Assembly: GCA_026397475.1 (NCBI GenBank)
Contig: JAPLUT010000002.1
Coordinates: forward strand, 62,001 to 126,000
From: a candidate division SR1 bacterium
GTDB lineage: Bacteria > Patescibacteriota > Gracilibacteria > Absconditabacterales > Absconditicoccaceae
DNA length: 64,000 nucleotides
Direction of reading: 5' to 3'
Position numbers and translations under genes: made by a program. Shown piece by piece: positions 52,818 through 62,533 of the stretch (the first letter of the stretch is position 1; the number at the start of each line of letters is the position of its first letter). Under the pieces are notes generated by a model, which worked only from the letters and a program-made list of their open reading frames with translations, had not been told where the DNA came from and ran no database searches.

Positions 52818-52921
52818 TGCAGTCCGTCGCAGATACACACTTCCGATATATAGAGGTATAGAGTATACCTTCTTTTTATGTCTTCATTAAATAGGAGCAC
52901 TCTTGCAGTCCGTCGCAGATA
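52818..52921 (+). repeat. Tandem 18-bp repeats, possibly twin small RNAs
   Basis: TGCAGTCCGTCGCAGATA occurs at 52818-52835 and 52904-52921 (86-bp period), each followed by a short pyrimidine-rich CTTC. The first is followed by a terminator. The repeats are richer in GC than their surroundings. They could be two related small transcripts or a protein/RNA binding site pair. Confidence 0.6.
52854..52877 (+). terminator. Intrinsic terminator between the tandem repeats
   Basis: AGGTATA-GAG-TATACCT (perfect 7 bp) followed by TCTTTTT. Confidence 0.6.
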
Positions 52922-53112
52922 TATGCTTCTGTTATTGTTTTTTGTTAAAGCTAGCGTATTTGAAAATAGAATGAGGAATTTGTTTTAAAAAAAACACAGG
53001 TTCCAATATAATATGTAATACAACAGCCTTCTTACCTTACGGTACCTGTTATCTTGCATATTACATGGGCAGAGCCTATGTTTATAAATCAAAAAAAACT
53101 GGGTGAAAAACT

Positions 53113-53177
53113 TTTGAGCTTAGTAGAGAATAATTTCTTATTAGATTTCGTCTATTACTTTAGCATGGAAATTATAG
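53113..53177 (+). ncRNA. Candidate structured RNA element, copy 3 (upstream of dnaE-PHP)
   Basis: TTTGAG, then GCTTAGTAGA pairing with TCTATTACTTTAGC through internal loops, then CATGGAAATTATAG. It shares the 5' UUUGAG and 3' GAAAUUAUAG words with copies 1 and 2. It lies 146 bp before the DnaE-PHP start, a spacing close to the other two copies. Confidence 0.4.
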
Positions 53178-53323
53178 CTATTAGGTATTGAAAGTCAAGG
53201 GATATTAATTAAACACAATTAAAACATTAGAAAATTTAGAAAATTAAAACATTCGTACCTCATCACTATCTTACACAATTTTATTAATCTTTTAATATTT
53301 TAATCTTTTAATATTTTAATCTA

Positions 53324-54265
53324 ATGTCTTTCGTTCATCTTCACGGCCACAGTACATTTTCTTTCTTAGAAGCAATAGGCAAACCAGCAACTATAATCAA
53401 AAAAGCAAAAGAGTTAGATATGAAAGCAATCGCAATAACTGACTACAATGGAATGTATGGAATGGTAAAATTTTATCAATTAGCAAAAGAAGCAGGAATA
53501 AAACCTATCATAGGCGTAGAAGTCGGATTCGTTATGGATATTAGCACTCAGATACCCGATCAACACATTGGAAATATCGTAATAATAGCGAAGACTAAAG
53601 AAGGATATCAAAGTCTTATGGAATTGACCTCATTCGCGAATAAAGAAGGAGTAAAAGGGAAACCAAAAATAGATCTCCAAGCGCTGAAAACATTCTGAAG
53701 AGAAATTATTTGTTTCTTTGGAGGAGCTAATTCACGAATAGGGAAAATGATTGCGCTCGATGAAAAAGAATCAAAAATGATAGAAATTATTCACCTCATC
53801 CAAAACATTGTAGGAAAAGAAAACGTCTACCTAGAGATACTAGCACAAGACTACACAGAGACAAGCGAATCAAAAAAAGTAAATGAAATATTATTCTCAA
53901 TAGCAGAAAAAGAACAAATTGATTGTATAGTAAACAACAATTATTCATATCCAGCAAAAGAAGACAAAGAAGCACGAGAAGTTGCTCTTGCGATCAAAGA
54001 TGGACTTAAAATTTATGACGAAAACAGAAGAAAACCCAAAGGACAATTTCACATCATGACAGAAGATGAAATCAGAAATATTCTCACAAAAAACGGACGA
54101 GAAAAGAAAACAATAAATCAACTGATTGAAAACAACACCACGATCGCAGAGCAAATAACGACAGAAATAGATCTCAACCAAACCCTCTTTCCAAACTACG
54201 AAACTCCAGAAGATGTAAAAGAACTATATGACCAATATAAAGAAGGATTGGTGGTGAAAGAATAA
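53324..54265 (+). CDS. DNA polymerase III alpha PHP domain only (truncated DnaE)
   Basis: A 313-aa protein that begins exactly like DnaE: FVHLHGHSTFSFLEAIGKPA, IAITDYNGMYGMVKFYQLAK, AGIKPIIGVEVGF. It continues through the PHP domain to LFPNYETPEDVKELYDQYKE and stops at TAA 54263, where intact DnaE enters the palm/polymerase domain with its catalytic Asp residues. The next frames downstream are unrelated. Mostly GGA/GGC Gly codons with one TGA. It could be a decayed paralogue, one part of a split enzyme, or a stand-alone PHP phosphoesterase. A separate full replicative polymerase is expected elsewhere in the genome. Confidence 0.85.
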
Positions 54266-54302
54266 TTCTGAATTATGAATTTTAAATTCTGAATTTTAGA
54301 AA

Positions 54303-54665
54303 ATGGAAGTTGATATAACAAAACTCACAGGACCAGAAAAAATAGAGTTTTGTAAAAATGAAATCAAAGAAACCATAGATCAAGCAAGAGCATCTATCCA
54401 AGAAGAATTTTCTAGAACAGCAAATAACCGGACTGCATGTTGTGCTTCAGTAGGTGATGTAATAGATACCTATCGAAGTATAGCAAGAAAATATATAGAC
54501 AAAGAAGAACACGATAGAGTAAATAAAAAGATAGAAGAATTTAAAAAAGAATTACGATGATTGAGAAAAATATATACAACAAAAGAAATACAACCCAATG
54601 ATCAAGAAAAAGAAAGTTTATTCAAACATCTCGAAGGAATAAAGAAAATAATTTTCTGAGAATAA
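54303..54665 (+). CDS. Hypothetical helical protein (120 aa)
   Basis: ATG 54303 to TAA 54663. The product is soluble and helical: LTGPEKIEFCKNEIKETIDQ, ACCASVGDVIDTYRSIARKY, RVNKKIEEFKKELRGLRKIY. It has a vicinal Cys pair (TACCASV) and two TGA-Gly codons. No family is recognised. It starts 37 bp after the dnaE-PHP stop, with a palindromic AATTCTGAATT... spacer between, and is probably co-transcribed. Confidence 0.6.
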
Positions 54666-54751
54666 ATTTAAAATAAGACGACTTAAATCATTTTAAATGC
54701 TAAATTAAGGTTTTGAAAAAAAATTGGTTCAAAAAAACATCTTGAATATAT

Positions 54752-54931
54752 ATGCCTATTTCATGGCAAGGATACGGAATTTTCATTACTTCTTTACTCT
54801 TTTGTATACATATTTTTTTATTTGTAGATAATAAATCACATTCCATCAGTGATACTTTTTACGGCATATTTCCGTTTATTGTTCCCACACTTCTTATATA
54901 TCTATGGATCGCAAAGGAAAAGAGCAATTAA
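54752..54931 (+). CDS. Small two-TM membrane protein (59 aa)
   Basis: ATG 54752 to TAA 54929. Two hydrophobic helices (YGIFITSLLFCIHIFLFV; YGIFPFIVPTLLIYLWIA) are separated by a short polar loop, with a charged end KEKSN. It resembles small hairpin membrane proteins, but no family is identified. The stop overlaps the U-tract of the minus-strand terminator at 54930. Confidence 0.55.
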   Translation: MPISWQGYGIFITSLLFCIHIFLFVDNKSHSISDTFYGIFPFIVPTLLIYLWIAKEKSN

Positions 54932-55020
54932 AAAAAAGAGGGCTGAGACACAGTCCTCCTCGAGTCCGGAAACGGACTCTCCCCTACAACAACCAATCCA
55001 ATCCAAACTAACAAGTAAGA
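54930..55020 (-). ncRNA. Candidate small RNA (minus strand) downstream of adk
   Basis: On the minus strand, a tetraloop hairpin GAGTCCG/CGGACTC (54962-54979) is followed by a terminator GAGGACTG-TGTCT-CAGCCCTC (8 bp, one G.U) and eight U (54930-54958). Because adk already has its own terminator at 55117, this second terminator implies an independent short transcript. The 5' end is not defined. Confidence 0.4.
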
Positions 55021-55116
55021 CGTGAAACATCCTACGAACAATATATATCCGGTTAATATACAAATTCAAGAGCATTATAGCAAAGAAAAAATTACACATG
55101 ACTTTAAAAAAATTTT

Positions 55117-55141
55117 AAAAAAAAGAGTCCCAAAACGGGAC
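55117..55141 (-). terminator. adk terminator
   Basis: On the minus strand, GTCCC-GTTTT-GGGAC is followed by TC and a run of eight T, 20 bp beyond the adk stop. Confidence 0.8.
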
Positions 55142-55160
55142 CCCAGCAAAATAATAAACC

Positions 55161-55736
55161 CTACATCATTGCAGAAATTAAAGTGTACGTCTCATCAGAA
55201 ACTTGTTCAGGAGTCTTGCCTGTTCCAACTATAGTGGATAACAAATAACGATCAGCGTAATGCTCAATAACTGGCAATGTTAGCGTTTTGAACGTTTCAA
55301 TACGTTTTTGGATTGTTTCCAATGACGAATCATCAGTTCTTTGGTCTTCTCCAGCTCTTTTCAAAAGCCTCGAAATAAGGGCTTTTTCTTCAACATGAAG
55401 AAGGATGATCACATTAGTATCTCCTTGGTGTTGAAGTCGTTCAAAAGGGCGAACCTGCTCAAGAGTTCTAGGGAACCCATCAAAGATTATACCCTCATAG
55501 TGAGAACGACTCTCAGTAACAAACTCCTCAACGACCCGCACAGTGATATCATCAGGGACATACCTGCCATCATCAATAAGACCCTTGATTTGCAATCCAA
55601 GAGGATCAGAGATTTTTGCTCGTTCTCTAAATACGTCTCCCGTAGAAAGATGAACATAAGCAAGCTTTTGGGCAAGCATTTTTGCGGTAGTGCCCTTTCC
55701 ACCTCCAGGTGGACCGAATAATGTTATAAATTTCAT
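55161..55736 (-). CDS. adk: Adenylate kinase
   Basis: Adk interconverts ATP + AMP and 2 ADP. The 191-aa product has the P-loop LFGPPGGGKGTTAKML, the AMP-site LSTGDVFRERAK, DDGRYVPDDITVRVVEE, IIFDGFPRTLEQVRPFERL, a short LID without zinc cysteines (LKRAGEDQRTDDSSLETIQK), and a C-terminal DRYLLSTIVGTGKTPEQV. All of its 15 or so Gly codons are GGN; none is TGA, unlike most neighbours, and the gene looks less AT-rich. This may reflect high expression or recent transfer from a standard-code organism. Confidence 0.96.
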   Translation of the reverse strand: MKFITLFGPPGGGKGTTAKMLAQKLAYVHLSTGDVFRERAKISDPLGLQIKGLIDDGRYVPDDITVRVVEEFVTESRSHYEGIIFDGFPRTLEQVRPFERLQHQGDTNVIILLHVEEKALISRLLKRAGEDQRTDDSSLETIQKRIETFKTLTLPVIEHYADRYLLSTIVGTGKTPEQVSDETYTLISAMM

Positions 55737-55922
55737 TTGTTTTTTTTATTTAGACAAATAATGTAATGATAATTACAAAAAAGTCAATGAAAGAAAAAAG
55801 TAGGCTCCAGAAACAGAGCCCACTTACATTAACATGAAACATGCAGACAAAAAATCACAAACACTATGTCTGCACAAGAAAATTATATATTTTTAAAAAA
55901 TATTTTCAAGTTCAAATACAAC

Positions 55923-56978
55923 TTAGTCGATTAGCTTAGCATCATTCATCTTACTGAGATCACAGATATCTTTCAAAGGCTGGAGCTTTTGTTCTAAGAC
56001 AGTTTTATCAGTTCTCAAGATTATTTTCAAACAATCGTTTTGAAGAGTAAGTTCATTTATTGTTTTGATATCTAGCTCTTTTTCTACCTTAACAACACTA
56101 GCAGAAGGATCAAGAATAACAAGTTCTTCATTACCACCTCAATCATCATTAGTTTTTTTAAGAACTTCAGTCAATCGAGTATATAAAGGTATAGCAGATT
56201 CTAAGTATTTTTGAAGTATTTCATTATTTTTTTTAATAATTAATTGCAATCATTCCAACACCGCATCAATCGTAATCTGTCCAAAACCATATTGAATAAA
56301 AAGCAATCCATGTGATATATATTCCATAGATACATTTTCTAGTCCTCAAAAAAGAGAACGAGTAACATTTTCTCAACTGATTTTCATAAGATGCTGCAAA
56401 GCCTTATCTATACTCTCAGTTCAAGTATAAATATGTTTTTGAAGTAAAAGGGAAAAAATATATGTCATGCTATTAATAGAAATAGATTCAATATTTCCAA
56501 TACTTCTATTACTGATATCATATTTAAGAGAACGGATTTCATCAATAGTTAAACGTTTTTTATAGCTAATAAAACAGTTAAAAATATTAGTAAATAAATA
56601 TTTTATCTGTTTTTCAAACAATATTTTTTTATCTTTTTCTTGTTCTGTAAAATATCCAGGCTCTTCATAGCTTCTCAACGCCAAAGCCAATTCGTTAATC
56701 ATTTTTTCAACATCACGCCTCAAACGTAACATACAATTAACCTTATTCGTCATGATGTCATTATTAATATCACTATCAAATTTTGTATTTAAAGCCATAT
56801 ATAGTCAAAAAACCCCCGCTAATTCATTTTCATGTAAATCATAAAACTCCTCTCTCGGCATTTTATTCAATGCTTCATAGAGATCCTTTATCGTTTGAGG
56901 ATTACCGAGATATTTTGGCATATCTTTTAAGACTTGAGGATTAGTTACATGAGCTTGTATATTATTAGTGGCTGTCAT
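55923..56978 (-). CDS. Hypothetical protein (351 aa)
   Basis: ATG at 56978, TAA at 55923. The frame passes through TGA at 56807 (ELAGVFGLYMAL), so what looks like two genes in the standard code is one. The product is helical and soluble: YLGNPQTIKDLYEALNKMPR, VNCMLRLRRDVEKMINELAL, YISHGLLFIQYGFGQITIDA, with a C-terminal region rich in hydrophobic heptads. No domain is recognised. It stands alone between adk and uvrD. Confidence 0.68.
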
Positions 56979-57151
56979 TTTTATGAGGTGAAGAGTAAAT
57001 AGTATGTATTTTATAATTAATAATACAACTAAGTCAATAAAAATAGAGAGAAAAATAGAAAATATTGAAATTGAAACCAAAATCATTTTCACTACACTCC
57101 AAAACAACACACAATTCTCAATTCTGAATTTTAAATTCTGCATTCTTAAAC

Positions 57152-59434
57152 ATGAACATTAAGGACTATATAGCAAATCAGCTGAACGAAGAACAAACAA
57201 AAGCATGTACACATATCGATACTTCTTCACTTATCATAGCAGGAGCTTGAAGTTGAAAAACAAGGGTACTCACGTACAAAATAGCGTACATCGTACAAGC
57301 TAAAAACATTCCTATAAACAGAATTTTGGCAGTAACGTTTACCAACAAAGCTTCAAATGAGATGAAAGAAAGGCTGGTAAAAATTTCTGAAGAAATGCCA
57401 ACAATGAATAAAGTATCTACAAAAAAAGATGTGACTGAACAAAGTGAAGGAATCCCGCAAAGCGGGAACGATTCTATTGCTGACTTTTTAGAAAGCATCC
57501 AAGAAAACGAAGAAATCCTTACTCCCAAAAAATTCTACACGGTAGAATCGTTAAAACGAATCGGGACTTTCCATAGCATCTTCCTCAAGATTCTAAAAGA
57601 AGATGTAGAAAAGCTTGAAATGAAATATAATAAAAATTTTTGAATCCTAGATACAAATGAAGCCCAATCCGTCGTAAAAGAAGTTCTGAAAAAATTAAAT
57701 CTTCAAGAAATATTTAAAGTCGCTGAAGCAAAAAACTTCATCTCCAAGCAAAAAAACAATTGATTTGATGCAGAATCATCTATTAAAGACATAAAGACAG
57801 ACTACGATCAAACAATGTACAAAGTCTACGAACATTATCAAAAAGAATTAGAAAAAGCAAACTCAGTCGACTTTGATGATCTTCTTCTCCTTCCCTATCG
57901 TTTGTTTAAAAAGAATAAAGAAACTCTGACAAAACGACAAAATAAATTTGATTATATCTTAGTAGACGAAGCTCAAGATACCAACTGGATACAATTTGAA
58001 CTCATAAAAATGATATCAGGAAATGCAGGAAATGTAACACTTATCGGAGATGATTTTCAAAGCATTTACGGACGAAGATGAGCATTGATGGAAAATTTTT
58101 TGAATGTAAAAAAGTATTGGCCAGATATCGAAATGTTCAAATTACAAATCAACTATCGTTCAAGACCACACATCGTACATGCGAGTAATCATATCATCAA
58201 ACACAACACCAATCAATATGAAAAAAACATAGTACCTCATAGAAGCGGTGATGATAAAATCACTATATTTTCTCACAATAGCGAAATGGATGAAGCGGCA
58301 AACATTATCGATCTCATCAAAAAGATGAAAGACGGAGATAAAATAAAATCACGATGATCGATAGCAATACTCTATAGAACGAACGCACAATCCTCTCCGT
58401 TTGAACAGCTCCTAATCCAAGAAGGAATTCCTTATAAAGTACGAGGAGCATTTAAATTTTTCGAAAGAAAAGAAATCAAAGACATCATTTCATATATTAG
58501 ATATCTTTGCAATCCAGCAAACACTATTTCACTCAAAAGAATACTAAATATTCCCAATAGAAAAATCTGAAAAACTACCATCGAATACCTCGAAGAAGAA
58601 GCGGCAATCAAAAATACGCCCCTCATTACAATCCTTGAACAAAGCCTTCAAGAAGGATCCACCATAAAAATTACTCCTATGGCAAAGAAATGAATTCAAG
58701 AATTTATGGAAGCCATGAAAGAAATAACTGAGCATATTCAAACCCATAGACCTTCAGAAGTTATAGGTAAGTTAGTCAAGAAAATAAAATATAGAGACTA
58801 TCTCGTCAAAGAAGAATGAGGAGAGATACAAGCTGATGAAAAATATGAAAACATCGGACAGTTGATCAACATGGCAGACAAATACGTCGAATGAGGGGAA
58901 GAAACTCTCAGGCAATTTTTGGAAGAAGTAGCCTTACTTTCAGATATTTCAGAGAATGAAAAAGGAGACATCGATGCAGTAAAATTGATGACAATCCATT
59001 CAAGCAAAGGACTAGAATTCCCCATCGTATTCGTAGCAGGACTTGAAGACAATATTTTCCCACTATCGAACGCAATGATGGAACCTAAACTTCTAGAGGA
59101 GGAACGCAGACTCATGTATGTAGCTATCACAAGAGCAAAAGATGTTCTCTTTCTTTCTCATGCAAATAGTAGAATGACCCGAGGACAGACAAAAATGAAC
59201 CCTCCTAGCAGATTTTTGGATGAAATACCCGTAGAACTTATCAAAAGATTCGACCTCTGAGGAGATGCAGATCCTTCTCGTGGACCAAGCATTGAAGAAT
59301 GAAATATCGTAAAACACAAATTATTTGGAACCTGATATGTGTTGGAAATATGGAATAAATTAGCCATCGTGAAGTTCCACAACCCCAAGTTTGGAGTCAG
59401 AAAAATTGAATGTAGATTTCTAGAAGTTGTTTAG
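57152..59434 (+). CDS. uvrD: UvrD/PcrA-type DNA helicase with a repeat-bearing insertion
   Basis: A 760-aa SF1A 3'-5' helicase for repair and replication-fork work. Motifs: LNEEQTKAC (Q), AGAGSGKTR (31-38, two Gly are TGA), [16 protein letters not shown] (Ia), [12 protein letters not shown] (Ib, ~137), [12 protein letters not shown] (II), [14 protein letters not shown] (III), QINYRSRP (IV), [15 protein letters not shown] (V) and YVAITRAK (VI), plus a C-terminal Tudor-like tail ([20 protein letters not shown]). Between motifs Ia and Ib about 50 extra residues (82-130) are present, partly coded by a palindromic repeat. The function should be intact. Confidence 0.94.
57449..57474. repeat. Palindromic element inside uvrD
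   Basis: GGAATCCCGC-AAA-GCGGGAACGATTC, with perfect CCCGC/GCGGG arms and outer GAATC/GATTC. It is read in frame as EGIPQSGND. It matches the inner hairpin of the element at 15117, so the same repeat family has entered a coding gene without breaking the frame. Confidence 0.75.
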
Positions 59435-59461
59435 AAATAAGATCAAAGTAATTATGAAAAA

Positions 59462-59487
59462 CGATAGACGCGAATCTATTGTTTTTT
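59462..59487 (+). terminator. uvrD terminator
   Basis: CGATAGA-CGCGAA-TCTATTG (one G.U), followed by six T, 27 bp after the uvrD stop. Confidence 0.8.
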
Positions 59488-59535
59488 GTTTTAAATACAC
59501 TATAGTATTGACATAGCTTTACAAAACATAAAGAA

Positions 59536-61251
59536 ATGTATTACTATTGAAACGAAGATAATCCCTATAAAAACGGTGAACTAAACCGATATCTCAAAAA
59601 AAATCTTCCTATGGAAGAGTTTGTATCGGGTAATTTTTCTCAATGACATAAAATCATCGATGCGTATAGAGGGTATTTAACGATGTGTTTATCTGAAGCG
59701 ACCAAAAAATATACAGGAGATGATGGTGACATTCAACCTCATCTCAAAAAAGAATTAGAAAAACTAGAAAAAACGCAGAAAGAACTTTCAGAAGAAAAGA
59801 ATAGGATTGTAACAATAATCAAACAAAGAGAAGCAATTTTTCAAGAATTGAAAAAAGAATGCGCAGGAGATAAAGTACGAGATACGATACGAAAAAAATT
59901 TGAATATTATAAGTTCGAGAAAAGTCAGTTAGAAAACTTTTTTGATGAACTTGAAAAAGGAAATAACGAACAATATATAGCAGCAAAAGATACCTATATA
60001 GATTTTAAAAAATCTCCTCATTACAAAAATATTTGAAGAGATATCATTGGAATGAAAGCAATTTTAGAAGAAAAAGAGATTCAAAAAAATAATAAGGTAT
60101 GGCAAACATTATATAGTCGACTTGAAAACTTTGACTTTGACAAAGAAGAATTTGAAAAAGAAGTCGCACGTCTTGAACAAAACAATTTTGATAATTACAA
60201 AACAGGAGAAACAACGTATAAAGAGATGATTAGTTCAGAGTATTATAAAAATCTAAAAAAAGAAGTATGGAGACAGTGGATGCGACGATTAGTAAGTGAT
60301 AGAAACGATATCACAGCAAAACTTTCAAATAAAAAAAATAGTTCCAATATAGAACAACAAATTGCAAATATCAAAACAGGAAAAGAAAGAAATGAAATAG
60401 AAAAATACATCAGAGAAGAAGTAGAAAAAATAGTAAGAATTAAAAGTCGTATCGGAGGAGATATTATATATCCAAAAGGCAAAGAAAGTTTATTTATGAG
60501 CGTAATCACGACACAGCTCATTAGCAATCCCGACGTTAGTCGAAAATTAAGAAAACAGGCAATTCATCTCCATCCCAACAAAGAATGATTATTTCATCAT
60601 ATCTGGACAATCTATACAGAATACCCACAATCTATGGATACCATTATCAACCATAGGGATGATAAAGAATGTAACATAAACATTAAGGAAGAAAGTATTG
60701 TAAGGCTGACTCAAGAAGCAAAAAGAATACTAGATACAATACCTCACATATCACTTTTTTGGATCATAAAAATAAGTCGCGAAGAAAATGATCTCTCTCA
60801 AAAAATGTGAACAGAGAAACGAAAAGCATATCAGATAGATATCCTAGTTTCCCATCTAGGAAAAATTTTGAGAGAAAAGAAAAACTGCAATTGGGCAGGA
60901 CTTAATGATTCAAATTTAACAAAGCTTATTCAAGGGATCAATGAGATGACTGAATCTCTCGAATTTGAACACTTATGTGAAAAAGTACGAGAGGTTGATT
61001 TTAACAGAGAACGAGAGATTTTAATGGTGAATTGAAAGAACATTCTTGAAGAGATCTTCGCTTCTATGACAGAAGAAGAAAGAAAAGACGTGAATAATCA
61101 TTATCAGTGATGGAAAAATTTTGAACAAATAAAAGAAACCGTCTCTAAAAAAGAAAATATTCAGCTCTTGCTTTTTGATCTACCCGCTCCTATAGAAAAA
61201 GAAGTACAGGTATATGAGAAAAAAAGAAGGAAAAGTAAAAAAGTTGCATAA
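59536..61251 (+). CDS. Large orphan protein (571 aa)
   Basis: ATG 59536 to TAA 61249. The N-terminus reads MYYYGNEDNPYKNGELNRYL, followed by a long charged coiled-coil zone (KKELEKLEKTQKELSEEKNR; EEKEIQKNNKVWQTLYSRLE), a middle part (SVITTQLISNPDVSRKLRKQ, HLHPNKEGLFHHI) and a basic C-terminus (YEKKRRKSKKVA). The HPNKE patch faintly recalls J-domain HPD loops, but the surrounding helices do not fit. No family is recognised. It forms a pair with the next gene (23-bp gap). Confidence 0.7.
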
Positions 61252-61274
61252 TTATATTTATATATAATTCACAT

Positions 61275-62528
61275 ATGACTCCTCTCTTACCGGAATGATT
61301 CTTAAAAACGATATTCTCCTCTGTGGCAGACACTCAGTGAAAAAAAATTCCACAATGATTTGAAAAGCATATCAAAGATTTTTCAGAATACGCAGAAAAA
61401 CTTCCTTTAGATATGTGGACAAAACAGATAACAAGACATATCAAGAGAGAAATAAGGAATACATTTAAAGAAGAAATAAGCCAAGAAAACACAAGATTTT
61501 ATGTTTCCATAAAAAAAGAATTATTAATTGCATTACATACAGAGACAAAAAAATACATCAAGGATAATAAAAAAAATACCGACACACAAAAAAGAGACGA
61601 AAAAATAATTCCTCTTTTAAGAGATTTTTTATTACAACAAAAATGACCTTGGACGATAAATGATATTGTAACGTATAGTTTTAAAACAAAACATACAATA
61701 AAAGGAGAATCTGTAAGAAATTATCTTAATAATCACTATAATCCATTCACCACAGAAACCTTTAAAAAAATACTGGGAGAAGAAAATTATCTTCTAAAAG
61801 ACAATCCATTCAAAAAAGAAATCAGAAGAAGCCACGAAGACATTAAAAACGAACTTGAAGCGTTCTTACAAGAAAGAGAATCAGGATCGATTAGCATCAA
61901 TCAGTTATGATCTAAATTATACTCTGCACTTTATATCAAACATTGAGCAGAACGACCTAATCATATTGTAGACTATATTTGAAAAGAAAAAGCCAAGCTT
62001 TATCCTATTTCACGTAAAATAACTTTTAAATATGAAGATATAAAAAAAAGGATGCGTCCATTTTTGTTAGATATGATTCTAAAATCTCAAATAATTAGGC
62101 CCTCCCTTATAAAAAGGAAATCTCCAAACGATGCGGCTCGAATAAAAAACCATTGTAGATGTAATGGCAAAATAGATCGGTTGATTGCAATTTTTAAGTG
62201 CTTTGACGAAGATATAATAGAAAAAATGACTTTTAAATATCACGGAAAAGATATATTTAAAGACGACGTAATAGCTCCGCCTCAAAGATACGAAGACATT
62301 TCCGAAGCTAATTATTGAAGAGGAATAAAAGATAAGCATGAAAAAAATCCAGAAGAGATTTTGATAGAAAAGGAAGAATTAGATTTGCTTGAAAAGGCTA
62401 TTTTACAATTACCCAAACATCTTAGAAGTTGAATTGTAAAATTTAGAAAATGAAAAGAAGTTAATCCGGAGATACTCCATGAAGCAATCACATTAATGAG
62501 AAAACATATAGAACTTATGAATAAATAG
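61275..62528 (+). CDS. Hypothetical protein with sigma-like C-terminus (417 aa)
   Basis: ATG 61275 to TAG 62526. The N-terminal half is Lys/Glu-rich helix (FSEYAEKLPLDMWTKQITRH). A central part (GPWTINDIVTYSFKTKHTIK; YPISRKITFKYEDIKKRMRP) contains CRCNGKIDRL, with two close Cys. The C-terminal ~80 residues (EKNPEEILIEKEELDLLEKA, ILQLPKHLRSG) resemble the linker into sigma-70 region 4, but region 2 is not recognisable. A regulatory or DNA-binding role is speculation. It follows the 571-aa orphan. Confidence 0.65.
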
Positions 62529-62533
62529 GAATA

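Larger units (their letters stand above)
52606..53323 (+). other. 718-bp gene-free region with tandem repeats and RNA motif
   Basis: It holds two copies of TGCAGTCCGTCGCAGATA (52818 and 52904), a terminator hairpin between them (52854), an ATGTAATA/TATTACAT pair around 53010-53058 with an inner CC..GG hairpin, and RNA motif copy 3 at 53113. No ORF longer than a few tens of codons looks real. Confidence 0.6.

Noticed and set aside
52818-52921. CRISPR array
   Set aside because: Only two repeats, spacing interrupted by a terminator, and no cas genes in the window.
55022-55234. Plus-strand ORF across the adk 3' end
   Set aside because: It begins with a non-conserved start, crosses the adk terminator and is antisense to adk; typical shadow frame.
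56805-57143. Separate small membrane protein upstream of the 291-aa frame
   Set aside because: The frame passes through TGA 56807 in phase with the downstream ORF, so both form one 351-aa gene starting at 56978; the hydrophobic N-terminal part lies before that start.
60560-60610. J-domain (HPD) in the 571-aa orphan
   Set aside because: HPNKE resembles an HPD loop, but the flanking helices lack the J-domain pattern.
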